From Microbulbifer sp. VAAF005 (GTDB lineage: Bacteria; Pseudomonadota; Gammaproteobacteria; Pseudomonadales; Cellvibrionaceae), in the NCBI RefSeq assembly GCF_030012985.1, contig NZ_CP120233.1, positions 930,001 through 994,000 of the forward strand: a stretch of DNA of 64,000 bases, given 5' to 3'. Below, in pieces: positions 16,696 to 27,148 of the stretch. A program made the translations under genes and the position numbers. Under the pieces are notes generated by a model that saw only the letters and a program-made list of their open reading frames with translations, was not told the origin of the DNA and searched no databases. Each line of letters opens with the position of its first letter. Positions within the stretch are counted from its first letter, which is position 1.

Positions 16696-18228
16696 TTGAT
16701 TCGATTACTTCAGTACGCATTTGGGTCTGTCGGAATTTTTCTTCTGTTAACCAGCTCTCTGCCGCTTTGCGCCGATTTACATCCAGAGACTCTGAAATCA
16801 ATCAGTACTCCAGATAAGGTGGACAGTAGTATTGGCACTCTCGAATTCCGCGATGGCGCTCCCTACCCCCAGACCGCAGAAAAGCTCTACGACTATTTGG
16901 ATCATATGCGTGCGGTGGATAGTTTCCTCAAGGGAATTCAGGGAGCATCAGTACATGCTCTGATGAAAGGGGGAAGAGAGCTTGGCGCTAAGTCTGCCAA
17001 TGAAGTGTTAATTTTCGATCGATTAATGAACTCTGAGTCTCTTTTTCTCACAGGCAATACTTCGACTATCTATACGCTGGCTTTTTTAGATCTAAAACGA
17101 GACGGACCAACTGTGTTTCACTCGCCGCCCGACGTTATGGGCGCGTTTAATGATGCCTGGTTCCGCTTTGTTGAAGATATCGGCTCCTCTGGCCCGGATA
17201 AGGGGCGCGGGGGAAAGTTTCTGTTACTGCCACCAGACTATAAAGGCAATATTCCCTTCGGCTACATTCCCATCTACCCTCGCTCCTTCCGACTGTGGGT
17301 GTTTATGCGCTCGCCAAGTAACCAGCCTTTGCCGGAGGCCGTGCAAAACATCAAAGACAACTTGAGAATCTACCCCCTGGCTCAAAAAGGTAACCCGCCA
17401 AGGATGGTCTTTATCAGTGCGTCTGGAAAGGCCTTCAACACCATCCACCCCAATGACTATCAATTCTATAAGCACCTTAATGAAGTCGTTCAATACGAGT
17501 GGGTTGGTATGCTTAACCCAGAAACGCGCGGCCTCTTTGCCTCAATAGGCATTGAAAAAGGGAAAGCCTTCAGTCCAGATAAAAGAATGACCAAAATTCT
17601 TACGGACGCAGTTGCAATTGGTAATGGTATAGCCCGCTCAATTGTTTGGTATCCACGGACAGACAAATCCCTCTCCGATATCAAAATCTACCCAGGCACA
17701 GATAGCGCCTGGGTAATGGCGTTTCCCGGCAAGAACATCTTCTTCAATGGCCCCGATGGCAAAACCATTAATAGTGACGCTCGAGTCAGCTACTTCTATC
17801 CCTATACCGGTGTCAGCCCAGCAATGACTGCTATTGAACCTGGCAAAGGTTCTGATTACGCCATTGCCTTTGTCGATGAAAACAAAGAGCCTTTTGATGG
17901 CTCTAGAAAATACAAATTGCATCTGCCCCCCGATGTACCGGTCAATGCCTTTTGGGCAGTAAATATCTACGACAGCCAAACGCGCTCAATGTTAAAAACC
18001 AGCCAACCCTTTCCCGCAGTAAGCAGCCAGTCGAAAGGGATAAGACAAAATTCCGATGGTTCTTATGACGTTTATTTTGGACCCAAGGCGCCAAAAGGGT
18101 TTGAGAAAAACTGGCTGGAGACCTTACCTAACAAAGGTTTTTTCGTAATCCTGAGACTGTATGGACCCTTGGGGCCATGGCTGGAGAAAACCTGGCGTCC
18201 TGGAGAGGTGGAGCCTACTGAATATTGA
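16696..18228 (+). CDS. DUF1254/DUF1214 exported protein
   Basis: I place the start at the TTG at 16696, because GAGG lies 8 nt upstream and the following residues (IRLLQYAFGSVGIFLLLTSS, then LPLCAD) form a signal peptide; an earlier TTG at 16615 lacks this. The mature protein has a DUF1254 region (residues about 90-190, with SANEVLIFDRLMNSESLFL and NTSTIYTLAFLDLKRDGPTV) and a C-terminal DUF1214 region (about 390-500, with DVPVNAFWAVNIYDSQTRSM and GFEKNWLETLPNKGFFVILR). The family is widespread in periplasms and poorly characterised; an enzymatic role is unproven. It is convergent with the AraC regulator gene. Confidence 0.88.
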   Translation: MIRLLQYAFGSVGIFLLLTSSLPLCADLHPETLKSISTPDKVDSSIGTLEFRDGAPYPQTAEKLYDYLDHMRAVDSFLKGIQGASVHALMKGGRELGAKSANEVLIFDRLMNSESLFLTGNTSTIYTLAFLDLKRDGPTVFHSPPDVMGAFNDAWFRFVEDIGSSGPDKGRGGKFLLLPPDYKGNIPFGYIPIYPRSFRLWVFMRSPSNQPLPEAVQNIKDNLRIYPLAQKGNPPRMVFISASGKAFNTIHPNDYQFYKHLNEVVQYEWVGMLNPETRGLFASIGIEKGKAFSPDKRMTKILTDAVAIGNGIARSIVWYPRTDKSLSDIKIYPGTDSAWVMAFPGKNIFFNGPDGKTINSDARVSYFYPYTGVSPAMTAIEPGKGSDYAIAFVDENKEPFDGSRKYKLHLPPDVPVNAFWAVNIYDSQTRSMLKTSQPFPAVSSQSKGIRQNSDGSYDVYFGPKAPKGFEKNWLETLPNKGFFVILRLYGPLGPWLEKTWRPGEVEPTEY

Positions 18229-18250
18229 AAGAACTGCCCCCTCCAGGCTT

Positions 18251-19287
18251 TTACGGAGATTCTGGCCGCCCCACAATTGCGCTGCCTGCAAGGCGTATGC
18301 GGTGATTCCGGGGAGTCTCCGCAAACCAACGTCGACAAGCTCGCTGAAATGTACTCTGCTCGGAGTACCCCAACAAACCCGTAATCTGCCCCAAGGCCAG
18401 ATTCGGATCGGATAAGTATCGAGTCGCCAGATCCCGCCGCACGTTATCCAATAGCTCTTCGAACCTAAGCCCTTCCGCAGACAGGCGGCGCTGTAAAGTT
18501 CTGGGGTGGAGCTTCAGCGCCCCTGCCACAGTGCCGAGCTGAGATCTGCCGCTGGGCAATATTTCACTGAGCAATTGTCGAATTTCTACAGTTAGAGGAA
18601 CCGGCAGCGTCGCGCTCTGCTGCTCCAAATGGTGAATGGCCAATCGCTCAACCACTGGATCGGCAGACTTCAGTGGTGTATCCAGAAATGCAGCTGGGAA
18701 GTCCATCGCGCAATAGCCCGAGCTAAACAGAACCTCACAGCCAAAGTAATTGCAGTAGTCACCCTCTGCCATTTGAGGACCATGAGGCAGCAGTACGTTT
18801 TGCGGGCAACACTCAGTCTCTACCAACATCCGTATCATCGTCAGCGTATTTCCCAGCACCTGCTCCCGGATCTGGCGATAGCTACTGAGAGCTGGGTCCT
18901 GCCAATCAAAAACAATACGTAGTACATCTCCCTCACTTAATGGCTCCAGTTGCATACTGAGGGATGAACTATGAAGAGAAAGAAAGCGCCTAACGGATAG
19001 CAAGGCTTTCCGGGGAGTGGCCGCGTTGCATGCAACTACACCTATCCCACCCAAGCGGTCCACCCCTTGTCGCGATGCGAGGCACAGCCCCAAATCGGGG
19101 CGATCTAACCGGCATGCTGCAGTTTCCAGCAGGCGCGCGACCTCAACAAATGATACCAAGCGGGAATCCGCCGGGCTGATATCACAAGGCATACCGAACT
19201 CGGCCAAGAAGGCTTCCCCCTGCCCCCAAGCTGCTCCAGGAATTCACTGAAACCGGAAAGAATACTGACTCGTACAAGGCTACCCAT
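18251..19287 (-). pseudogene. AraC-family regulator, frameshifted in this sequence
   Basis: The N-terminal arabinose-binding-like domain (PF12625-type) and C-terminal helix-turn-helix are recognisable: RRLSAEGLRFEELLDNVRRD followed by LGYSEQSTFQRACRRW, typical of OruR/ArgR-type AraC proteins. The start is the ATG at 19287 with AGGGGAG upstream (MGSLVRVSILSGFSEFLEQL). The frame breaks near residue 22; adding one base to either C5 run at 19216-19220 or 19223-19227 joins it to the main frame. Together this gives about 345 residues. It is divergent from the flavin monooxygenase gene, which it probably controls. Sequencing error is likely. Confidence 0.82.
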
Positions 19288-19402
19288 AACTTGCTCCCCT
19301 TCTTTGTGGCGCGGAAAGACAATTATTTGTCGCAATCTAACAATAAATCATGGGCACATCTACCCAGTCTATAAGGCATAGAAATTTGCAGGGATAGGGA
19401 TT

Positions 19403-20932
19403 GTGAAATCGACTCATTTCGATGTATTAATTATCGGCGCGGGACTCTCAGGGGTAGGAATGGCTTGTCATTTAAGTCGCGAATGCCCCAGGCGCAGCTT
19501 CGCCATTATCGAGCGTCGGGCACAAGTGGGCGGCACTTGGGACCTATTTAAATACCCTGGCATTCGATCTGATTCCGATATGTACAGCTTCGGCTATGAC
19601 TTCCAGCCCTGGTCCGGCGAGAAAATACTCGCGGATGGCCCATCTATCCAAAAGTATATTGAAACCACCGCAGAGCAATATGACGTTAAAAAGAGAATTC
19701 ACTTTGGAATAAATTTAACTACGGCAAACTGGTCCAGTACAGACCGAGCTTGGACTCTGGAAGGTCACAACACCGAATCTGGCAGCCCAGTGAGATATAC
19801 CTGTAGCTTTCTGATTGCCTGTACTGGGTATTACGACCATAAAGAGGGCTACTTGCCGCAATATCCAGGTATAGAACACTATCAAGGAAAACTGATTCAC
19901 CCCCAACAGTGGCCAGAAAATCTGGACTACCGCAGCAAGCGTATTATCGTGATCGGCAGCGGCGCCACCGCTGTTACCCTGGTCCCCTCGCTCGCAACCA
20001 CCGCCCAACATGTCACCATGTTGCAACGCTCCCCAAGCTATATCATTTCAGTTCCATCTATCGATAAAATCTCTCGTGTACTATCAAAATTTCTGCCAGC
20101 ACCCTGGGTCCACAGGCTAGGACGCTGGCGCAATATCAAATTGCAGCGCTGGATTTTTAAAGCTGCTAAGCGCTGGCCTAACTTTATTAGAAAGTTACTA
20201 TTAAAAGATGTAAGAAAAAGCCTTCCAGCTAATTACGATCTCAGTCACTTCGATCCCAGTTACAACCCCTGGGATCAACGTCTCTGCGTTGTACCTGACG
20301 GAGATCTGTTCTCCTCAATCTGCTCAGGGAAAGCTTCTGTTGCCACCGGTGAAATAGAAACCTTCTCAGATAAGGGTATCCTGCTTACGTCAGGGCAACA
20401 ATTAGACGCAGACATTGTTATCAGTGCGACCGGATTAAAGTTACAAGTGCTAGGAGGTATCAAGCTCTGTATTGATGGTGCACCGGTAGCAGTCAATCAA
20501 AAGCTGACTTACAAAGCAGTGCTAATGGAGGGGGTTCCTAACATCTCATGGGTATTCGGCTATACCAACGCCCCCTGGACTCTTAAAGCAGACATTACCG
20601 CTCGCTATATTTGCCGATTATTCAAGTATATGGACACACATAACTTTCAAGTGTGTACAGCGATAGATAGCGAAGGCAGTTCTGAACAAGGTTCGGTAAT
20701 GAGCAGCCTTGACTCTGGCTATGTAAAACGGGCAGATGGAGAACTCCCCAGACAGGGTAAGCGCTATCCATGGCGCCTGTTAAATAACTATGAGGAGGAC
20801 TGTAAGATACTCCTTGATTCAGCGATTGAGGATGAATTTTTAACTTTTGTGCCGCACCAATCTGACACCCAGAAAATTCTAAAGGCAAAAGATAAAAACA
20901 ACACATCCTCTATCGAAGTAAGCAGTATTTAA
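19403..20932 (+). CDS. Baeyer-Villiger-type flavin monooxygenase
   Basis: 509 residues from a GTG with AGGGA upstream. FAD-binding IIGAGLSGVGMA is at residues 10-21, NADPH-binding VIGSGATAVTL near 180, and between them YQGKLIHPQQWP, close to the FxGxxxHxxxW fingerprint of type I Baeyer-Villiger monooxygenases. It inserts oxygen next to ketones or oxidises S/N centres using NADPH. The nearest well-known relatives are the EthA-like enzymes. An AraC regulator lies divergently upstream, and a hairpin terminator follows. Substrate unknown; a hydrophobic ketone from alkane or steroid breakdown is only a guess. Confidence 0.9.
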   Translation: MKSTHFDVLIIGAGLSGVGMACHLSRECPRRSFAIIERRAQVGGTWDLFKYPGIRSDSDMYSFGYDFQPWSGEKILADGPSIQKYIETTAEQYDVKKRIHFGINLTTANWSSTDRAWTLEGHNTESGSPVRYTCSFLIACTGYYDHKEGYLPQYPGIEHYQGKLIHPQQWPENLDYRSKRIIVIGSGATAVTLVPSLATTAQHVTMLQRSPSYIISVPSIDKISRVLSKFLPAPWVHRLGRWRNIKLQRWIFKAAKRWPNFIRKLLLKDVRKSLPANYDLSHFDPSYNPWDQRLCVVPDGDLFSSICSGKASVATGEIETFSDKGILLTSGQQLDADIVISATGLKLQVLGGIKLCIDGAPVAVNQKLTYKAVLMEGVPNISWVFGYTNAPWTLKADITARYICRLFKYMDTHNFQVCTAIDSEGSSEQGSVMSSLDSGYVKRADGELPRQGKRYPWRLLNNYEEDCKILLDSAIEDEFLTFVPHQSDTQKILKAKDKNNTSSIEVSSI

Positions 20933-20953
20933 ATTTCAGGCAGCATTAAGAAT

Positions 20954-20977
20954 GCGAGCCTCGGCTCGCTTCTATTT
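20954..20977 (+). terminator. Rho-independent terminator of the monooxygenase gene
   Basis: Perfect 6-bp GC stem (GCGAGC / GCTCGC, loop CTCG) starting 22 nt after the stop codon, followed by the T-rich TTCTATTTT. Confidence 0.65.
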
Positions 20978-21226
20978 TACCTTTCATTAGGTAGACAGAT
21001 ATAGATACTGCACAAAATCCCTAGCTCTAAGCCCAGACTTAAACTCCAAAGTGAACAACCGCGATCAACATTATTTGACCCAGCAGTCGCACTTCACAAA
21101 AAGTAGCAAACACCTCTAATTAATCCACCACCGATGCCTTCTCGGAATTCGTTACGGGCTTCACGTAACCATATAATCTTGGGGTAGCAAATCCGAATAT
21201 TAGGTCACCAGACGGGATGGCTTACT

Positions 21227-21538
21227 GTGAGAGCTGTGAGTATTTTTTTAATTTTGTCCTCGCTATCAATAGCTTCAATGGCGTCTTCTGTAAGTATACA
21301 ATTAGAAAACTGGGACAGAATTTGTCAAATTCAAGTTACCGGCGGAAAAAACCCGTCGTTCACAAACTTCCAAACTTTTAATAACATTAAAAGAGGCTGG
21401 TCAATTTCCAAGCCCTATCAAATATGCTATCGCCGGAATGAAGAACCTTCCCAATGTAATTCAAAAATGACAATCTGGCGGTGCAAACGGTATGTTCAAT
21501 CTGAAGACCAGAAAGCAAATACTTTTCCTATATTCTAG
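21227..21538 (+). CDS. Small secreted hypothetical protein
   Basis: 103 residues from a GTG. The first 20 residues (MRAVSIFLILSSLSIASMAS) form a good signal peptide. The mature part has four cysteines (residues 33, 67, 77 and 86), suggesting disulphides. No Shine-Dalgarno is obvious and I do not recognise the family. The two sides are an intergenic region and a convergent DJ-1 gene. Confidence 0.5.
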   Translation: MRAVSIFLILSSLSIASMASSVSIQLENWDRICQIQVTGGKNPSFTNFQTFNNIKRGWSISKPYQICYRRNEEPSQCNSKMTIWRCKRYVQSEDQKANTFPIF

Positions 21539-21574
21539 GTTTTATCGTCTCCACCTTTAACGAAAGCTACCAAA

Positions 21575-22549
21575 TTATGACGCTTGATCTAATATGCTGA
21601 ACTTAAGCACCCAAGGATTGATATCAGAGGGAGCAACGAAGTCAACTTGCAATATAGTACGATCATCAGAAAACTGATACACCCATTTATTGTCAATAGA
21701 CTTACCCTGCCCCTTCCTCCACTCGGGATTTTCTTTCATTTGCTCACTTAACCAGGCTTTTACAGTTTCCACATCACCGGAAAGCTGAAATGCGGTGTAC
21801 CATTCTTCCAGGCTACCATAGCTATACTCCTTAGAAACAAACTGAATTGACTCAGGCAAATCACCAAGGTTTGGCATGATTTTATCCGCCATCATCCCCC
21901 GGATATAGCCCCCCTCTGGCACCCACAGGTACTCAATCTTCGCTGCGACACTTTTGGCTTTTTCAATCGTATCAACCTTGCTTACCAGATATAAAGCGCC
22001 GTCTATACCAGATGAAAGGCCGGCTGTAGTAATAAACTTTCCGTTATCAACAAACTTTTTATTCTTTACCAATTCAACATCTGAGAAGTTCTTCTCGAAA
22101 GAATCAAATGCTCCGCGAATGGTGGTTGCTTTCTTACCATCCAGGAGTCCGGTACTCGCCAAAATAAAAGCACCGTTACATACCGATAGAACATACTGAG
22201 CCTGTTTGGACTGCTCTTTAATCCACTGCAAAACTTCCGGGCTCTCCATTGCTTCATTAATACTGCCCCCAGGGATAATTACTGCATCAAATTGATTATC
22301 CTGATCAAAGCTGGTATCTGGAGCCACTTTAAGCCCCATGGCTGAAGTAATGGCTCCACCATCTTCCGAAACCGTTGTCAAACGATAATTGGCTTGCCCA
22401 AAAACCTCATAGGGCCCGGCATAATCAATGGTTTGTGCACCGTCGTACAACAATATCCCTATATGGAATGCATCTTTAGATGTGGAGTGGGCCCAGACCA
22501 TATTGCTAAAAAGTAGCGAGCATAGGCCAGCCCAGATTAAAGAACGCAT
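21575..22549 (-). CDS. Exported DJ-1/PfpI-family protein
   Basis: 324 residues. A signal peptide (LIWAGLCSLLFSNMVWAHS) precedes a class-I glutamine amidotransferase-like domain (residues about 27-210). The nucleophile elbow Cys is in VLSVCNGAFILASTGLLDG, and FDAVIIPGG and TTAGLSSGIDGALYLVSK are other conserved segments. This is the sensor-type domain otherwise found at the N-terminus of AraC regulators, here alone and exported, with a C-terminal extension of about 100 residues containing SLEEWYTAFQLSGDVETVKA. Isonitrile-hydratase and protease-like activities are known in the family; which applies is unknown. Confidence 0.85.
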   Translation of the reverse strand: MRSLIWAGLCSLLFSNMVWAHSTSKDAFHIGILLYDGAQTIDYAGPYEVFGQANYRLTTVSEDGGAITSAMGLKVAPDTSFDQDNQFDAVIIPGGSINEAMESPEVLQWIKEQSKQAQYVLSVCNGAFILASTGLLDGKKATTIRGAFDSFEKNFSDVELVKNKKFVDNGKFITTAGLSSGIDGALYLVSKVDTIEKAKSVAAKIEYLWVPEGGYIRGMMADKIMPNLGDLPESIQFVSKEYSYGSLEEWYTAFQLSGDVETVKAWLSEQMKENPEWRKGQGKSIDNKWVYQFSDDRTILQVDFVAPSDINPWVLKFSILDQAS

Positions 22550-22910
22550 GGCTATTTCCTTTTTATTTTGGTGAGTACAGATACATGCTTAAGCGCTTAT
22601 CGCGGGTACCTCACGCCAAGCTCAAACATATAAATAAGGTATCTCTAGGGGTAACAGACAGAATTGTAAGCTAGTAAATTCGGTCGCAAATGACATAAAG
22701 TCGACAAATTCAGACATCGATGATTGGGCACGACAAATCTTTATTCGAAAAATAATATTTAGCTGGGCTTACATACTTTCTACTGCACTATATATCTCAG
22801 CAGCAAAGGACATTATCCAAAGCGAGTGTTTAGCCAATGAGATATCCGAATAAATCTACAACCCAAAATAAAACAAATAAAAATATCTGCATCAACCACT
22901 ATCTACCCAT

Positions 22911-23256
22911 GAAGAGGTTCGAGTTACCAATGAACTGCGTAAACGCGGTATATTTGTGTCCCCTAGTGGCGTTTGGAGCATCTGGTTACGGCATGACCTG
23001 GCTAACTTCAAATTGTGATTAATGGCACTTGGGGCCAATTACATGGACGGACCTTATGAATGACCGTGTAATACCCTTTTATGCCATACATGATCTACCA
23101 GTTAGATCTGAGTGTGATCGAAATAGAACAAACCAAGACAAAAGCCAGTCATCCACAAACTAACGAAACCTGTGAGCGCTTTTATAAGACCATTTTAGAA
23201 GAGTTCTACCAACCTTCATCACGCCGCAAGATTTATGGATTAATAGAAGAGTTATA
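22911..23256 (+). pseudogene. IS481-family transposase relic
   Basis: Two fragments in different frames. 22911-23018 reads EEVRVTNELRKRGIFVSPSG and then VWSIWLRHDLANFKL before a stop, the N-terminal helix-turn-helix part of IS481-type transposases. 23117-23256 reads EQTKTKASHPQTNETCERFY followed by KTILEEFYQ, the C-terminal part around the last catalytic acid. The middle of the gene, including the DDE core, is deleted. It is inactive, with no terminal repeats recognised. Confidence 0.72.
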
Positions 23257-23386
23257 AAAGGATCTGAAGGGAAATACTCGTAAACTAAATTTGACCAGAA
23301 AGGGCACCTCCTCAAAAACCGGTAACTGTCAGATCAAGCATGAACTACTACAAATAAATTACTACAAATGTATAAGTATAATTTAG

Positions 23387-23414
23387 TTTGGGGCAAGCCT
23401 AAGCTTACCCCAAA
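23387..23414 (-). terminator. Stem-loop downstream of the lipoprotein gene
   Basis: Inverted repeat TTTGGGGCAAGC / GCTTACCCCAAA (one mismatch) immediately after the stop codon at 23424 on the minus strand. No long T run follows, so it is only a candidate terminator. Confidence 0.45.
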
Positions 23415-23423
23415 TCAGCACAA

Positions 23424-25409
23424 TTAATTTACGCTATCAGAATGATAGACAATTGCCTGCCAAACATTTTGTTGGCCACCTATATAATTATCCAGGGTAG
23501 GATTCTTAATATAGCTCCAGGCAACTTTACCATTACCCAAGTACATAGGCTCATCCAAACCACCCCAACCGTAGTCAGTCAGTTTTACCGGCCCCTCAAG
23601 TACATTTAAGTCTGCATCAATCTCCATTACATAGTAGGCTTTTGGCACCAACATACGCATGGCATCACCACTCTTATTGTAACTGCGATTGTACGGGAGG
23701 TTATCGGAGATACACTGGAACTGCGCGTAACCAAATAAGTAACGGCCATTTTTCAGATCAACCAACTGGGGATCACTAATTTGGCAGTCAGAATCCGTTG
23801 CCAGCCATTCAATGCCATTACCTTCAATACTGCCTTCCCCATCAACTTTTGCAACACCTACACGTGTCAGGGAAGTAGTATCCAGGGCATCCCCAGAGTA
23901 GAGACCCTGCCTGGAGATTACGGGATATTCACCACTATCGATATATGAGAAGAAGCAATTGCGAATGCCATTATCAGCACATTGCTCATCGTAGGGCCCA
24001 TCACCACTAATATCGATGCCCAGCTCGTCCTGTAAGAACATATCCATGTTCGCATCTTCAATATACTTCGGAGATACAATAACTGAGAGGTTTGTATCGG
24101 CATCAACCGGGACAACTGTATGGCCACCACCGTTGGATATCATTGCACTTGTCGAGGGCACTAAATGATTGTACGTGCCTTCATAAACAGAAGATCCACT
24201 ATCTTCCATTTTAATGGCGATCGCATTCAGGCCCGGGGATGGATAATATTTATTTCCGTCACTAGTACAAAGAGCCCCGTACATCTCATTCCCGGGATTA
24301 TAAAAGGCTCGAATGTTCAAAACATGGCCATGGCCACATGCCCAGTACCAACCCCGATGATCATCACCGGAGAAAGACATTGACCAGTCATCTCGATTAA
24401 TAACCGTTAACCCTGCCGAATAATGCGAACCACTAACAAGAACACGAGCAGTTACGGAAAATGCATAACTTGTACGTCCCTGGCTATCATCCTCTACATA
24501 CAGTAGCTCTTGAGTCCCCAAATGAGTGCCACCATGCATCTTATTGACAACATAGGCATCAGGGACCTCTGTTATTGATTTATCATCCCACTCTAATAAC
24601 CAAATTTGATCATTGTACTTCTCTTCATTATCAGTACCTTCAACACTGGAAAGATTGTCTTCAATCTTCATCCAAGTGGTACCGTACTCTTCGACCAGAT
24701 CCTTCTCAATATCATATTGCTCACTGGCTTTGTATTCAGTGTTACATAAAACGGCTACCCTGGAGCAATCTGCACTGGCCGTTATGCCATGTGACTCATA
24801 GCACTGATTCAGTATTGTAGCATTACCCGTTTGCTCAAAACTCAAACTATCCGGGTTATATTTAAGCTCGTAAATTGACCCATAGGTTGTATCAGAAGCC
24901 CTCTGCCCCTCTGACAGAGTAGTGGAAACAAACATTCTCGGTTCAGCAGTATCCGTGGCACAGGTGGCTGTATAGCTTCGGATGGGGATATCAATGTTTT
25001 CCTCATCCTGCTCACTGTCCGTACGACCTATGTAGTGGGCTAATTGATAAACTTCCTGAGCATTTACCATCGCATCAGGTAAAGTGATATCTGTAGCAGT
25101 AATAGTCGCAAATCCTAACTCTGATTGTGACACATCACCAACTATAACTGTCGATGGATCATTATCCGGCAGAGAAGAATTACTTCCACTATCTCCTGAC
25201 CCACTCCCCTGATCTCCCCCATCACCCACAGGTGCTGATTCAGAGTCAGAATCTGATGATCCCCCTCCACCACCACAAGCTGCCAGTACTGCAGTAAGCG
25301 CCAGTACTAATAGTTTCTGCCCGAATAAATTGTCTATAATCGCCTTAAGTGCTTTGTTTTTTATTTTGATGTTGAGTACTGCCCAAAACACAAGTTCCGA
25401 AGCAGTCAT
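23424..25409 (-). CDS. Large outer-membrane-type lipoprotein, unknown function
   Basis: I use the ATG at 25409; an in-frame TTG at 25445 is weaker. After a basic stretch comes LLVLALTAVLAACGG, a lipobox with the lipidated Cys, and then a low-complexity linker of Gly, Ser, Asp and Glu. The remaining roughly 580 residues are rich in Trp, Tyr and Asp, with recurring beta-strand-like segments (YLFGYAQFQC, WLLEWDDKS), consistent with a secreted beta-propeller-like or repeat domain. Its function is not recognised. It is flanked by an IS relic and a 470-bp gene-free stretch. Confidence 0.7.
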   Translation of the reverse strand: MTASELVFWAVLNIKIKNKALKAIIDNLFGQKLLVLALTAVLAACGGGGGSSDSDSESAPVGDGGDQGSGSGDSGSNSSLPDNDPSTVIVGDVSQSELGFATITATDITLPDAMVNAQEVYQLAHYIGRTDSEQDEENIDIPIRSYTATCATDTAEPRMFVSTTLSEGQRASDTTYGSIYELKYNPDSLSFEQTGNATILNQCYESHGITASADCSRVAVLCNTEYKASEQYDIEKDLVEEYGTTWMKIEDNLSSVEGTDNEEKYNDQIWLLEWDDKSITEVPDAYVVNKMHGGTHLGTQELLYVEDDSQGRTSYAFSVTARVLVSGSHYSAGLTVINRDDWSMSFSGDDHRGWYWACGHGHVLNIRAFYNPGNEMYGALCTSDGNKYYPSPGLNAIAIKMEDSGSSVYEGTYNHLVPSTSAMISNGGGHTVVPVDADTNLSVIVSPKYIEDANMDMFLQDELGIDISGDGPYDEQCADNGIRNCFFSYIDSGEYPVISRQGLYSGDALDTTSLTRVGVAKVDGEGSIEGNGIEWLATDSDCQISDPQLVDLKNGRYLFGYAQFQCISDNLPYNRSYNKSGDAMRMLVPKAYYVMEIDADLNVLEGPVKLTDYGWGGLDEPMYLGNGKVAWSYIKNPTLDNYIGGQQNVWQAIVYHSDSVN

Positions 25410-25881
25410 GAAATGAAAATATGAACAGGATTTTAGCCGGAACAAAATTTAATTCTGTGCGTAACTTAATAAAATGTGAACACAATAAGGAAGGCCGAAT
25501 ATGAGACATTCAACACCGACCACAATCAAAATAAAGTATATGGGCCCCAGGCATCGAAAGATAAAAAGGTATTAAACACCATTCAACATAGGGTACCTAA
25601 CACTAACCTGCTGAAATAATCGCAAAACAAACAAGGCATTATAAAAATAAAAAACTAAACCATTACGCAAACCCAGTCAAAAATGCCGCCAGCCGTTTTC
25701 CCGCCCCTAATGGGCAAACATATCTTGCGAAGGAACTGATTTTTCAAAAATTTACAACTCGGAAATTCATTCCGCAAAAGTAACAAGTAAGGACCCTCCC
25801 CCTATTGCCCGCTATAACCCAATATAAATAGCAGACTACATAGGACTCCGTAAGGCAACCCCTTTTAAAACTGCATGAATG
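25410..25881. other. Gene-free AT-rich intergenic region
   Basis: About 470 bp between the lipoprotein and the first PhyH-like gene. It contains A-rich tracts but no reading frame with a plausible start and no hairpin that I could support. Confidence 0.4.
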
Positions 25882-27108
25882 TTAATCTTCCAATATCTTG
25901 TTGTAGCCAAAAGTATCCCTGCCATACACTTGGAAGCTACCTACCTCTGGAAGTTCATACTCCACCATTCCCTCCGCTGTTGAGTATATATCCTTACCTC
26001 CCGGTGCAATCCGTACATGATTTGCCGTACATCTTCCCACAAAAGAAAACCGGGAATTACTTTTGCATGTATTTGGATATGATGCATGCATATTTAGAGA
26101 TGAAAACACAATACACTCACCCGGCTTCATCTCCATATCTTTAACTTTAAACTTATCAAAAAAATCCTCCCCTAAAAGCTTCGCCGCTGTAAGAAAGACT
26201 AATATACTCTTAGCAAAAATCTGACCAAATAAAACCACCTTAAAAACATCAAAAAAATACCGAAATGAAAAAGGAAGCAGGGAAATATAAAACAATTTAT
26301 TATCTTGGATAAAGCTATATAGAAAATCCATTCTTGCATCACTAAAAGACCCCGGCAAAAATCTCAAACAGCCGTTTTCAATAGTGGATTCTGATAGAGC
26401 TATCCAGGCAGTAAGCTGTATTACCGCAGGATCAGTATCTTTTGTAGGTTGCAATTTCGCATATTTACCAGTTTCCCTAAAAGTCGCGTTTTGATGCCAT
26501 ATGGTACCGCTAGCACCAGGAAATTTATCAAAAAACTGAGATCGCCAACACATCACCTCATCACCCAATAGACTGGCAAGCTTTCGCGATAACTTTGGAT
26601 TCCTCAGTAGCTCCCTAAAAGATTTCATTCTCAGGGCCTGGTAAAGACCTGCACTTTCAATTTGCCATTGCCCATGTCGCTTTTCTATCTCTCTTACTTT
26701 ACTGCCAACATAGCTTACCCCTTGAAAATCTTCCGAAAATGCTTTCTCAGCCTCCTTGCGCAAATTTGCTGCCTGCTCTTCAGAAACTAACTGAAATGGA
26801 GGCAGATACCCATTTTTTTCAAAGTAACATATTTGCTCTTCTGTTAGGAACTCATCCTTACCACCATCTCTGGAGACATTTTCCCTCGGAATAGACACTG
26901 TCATATTTCTCAGCCTATCCAACTCATCAAACATCTGCTTCTTTTTCGAACCACGCCATGGGAGGATCAATAACTTATAAAGTAAAACGACAGTGATCAT
27001 CAATAGAACCTGAAAAGCCTGCACTTTGGAGATTTCAAAATCTGCAGCATCTCCCATAGAGCCAAATCCCTTCAGCATTTCCGAAAAAGTACTTTTGCCA
27101 GCTTCCAT
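25882..27108 (-). CDS. Membrane-anchored PhyH-like dioxygenase, copy 1
   Basis: 408 residues from the ATG at 27108 with GAGGTG upstream. An N-terminal helix (VLLMITVVLLYKLLILPW) anchors it. Residues about 90-380 follow the phytanoyl-CoA dioxygenase (Fe(II)/2-oxoglutarate) fold: YFEKNGYLPPFQLVSEE, the first metal motif IWHQNATF near residue 205, IENGCLRFLPGS, the distal His in MHASYPN, and a later Arg in NSRFSFVG. The canonical HxD is HxN here. A second hydrophobic stretch (ISLLPFSFRYFF) may associate with the membrane. It is a tandem paralogue of the next gene upstream. The substrate is probably a lipid; enzymatic activity is uncertain. Confidence 0.78.
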   Translation of the reverse strand: MEAGKSTFSEMLKGFGSMGDAADFEISKVQAFQVLLMITVVLLYKLLILPWRGSKKKQMFDELDRLRNMTVSIPRENVSRDGGKDEFLTEEQICYFEKNGYLPPFQLVSEEQAANLRKEAEKAFSEDFQGVSYVGSKVREIEKRHGQWQIESAGLYQALRMKSFRELLRNPKLSRKLASLLGDEVMCWRSQFFDKFPGASGTIWHQNATFRETGKYAKLQPTKDTDPAVIQLTAWIALSESTIENGCLRFLPGSFSDARMDFLYSFIQDNKLFYISLLPFSFRYFFDVFKVVLFGQIFAKSILVFLTAAKLLGEDFFDKFKVKDMEMKPGECIVFSSLNMHASYPNTCKSNSRFSFVGRCTANHVRIAPGGKDIYSTAEGMVEYELPEVGSFQVYGRDTFGYNKILED

Positions 27109-27148
27109 CAATTTTTCACCTCTTTTAAGTAATGAATACTACCACCCA

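Noticed and set aside
22837..23022. Small plus-strand gene of 61 codons
   Set aside because: It is in the wrong frame over the IS481 relic.
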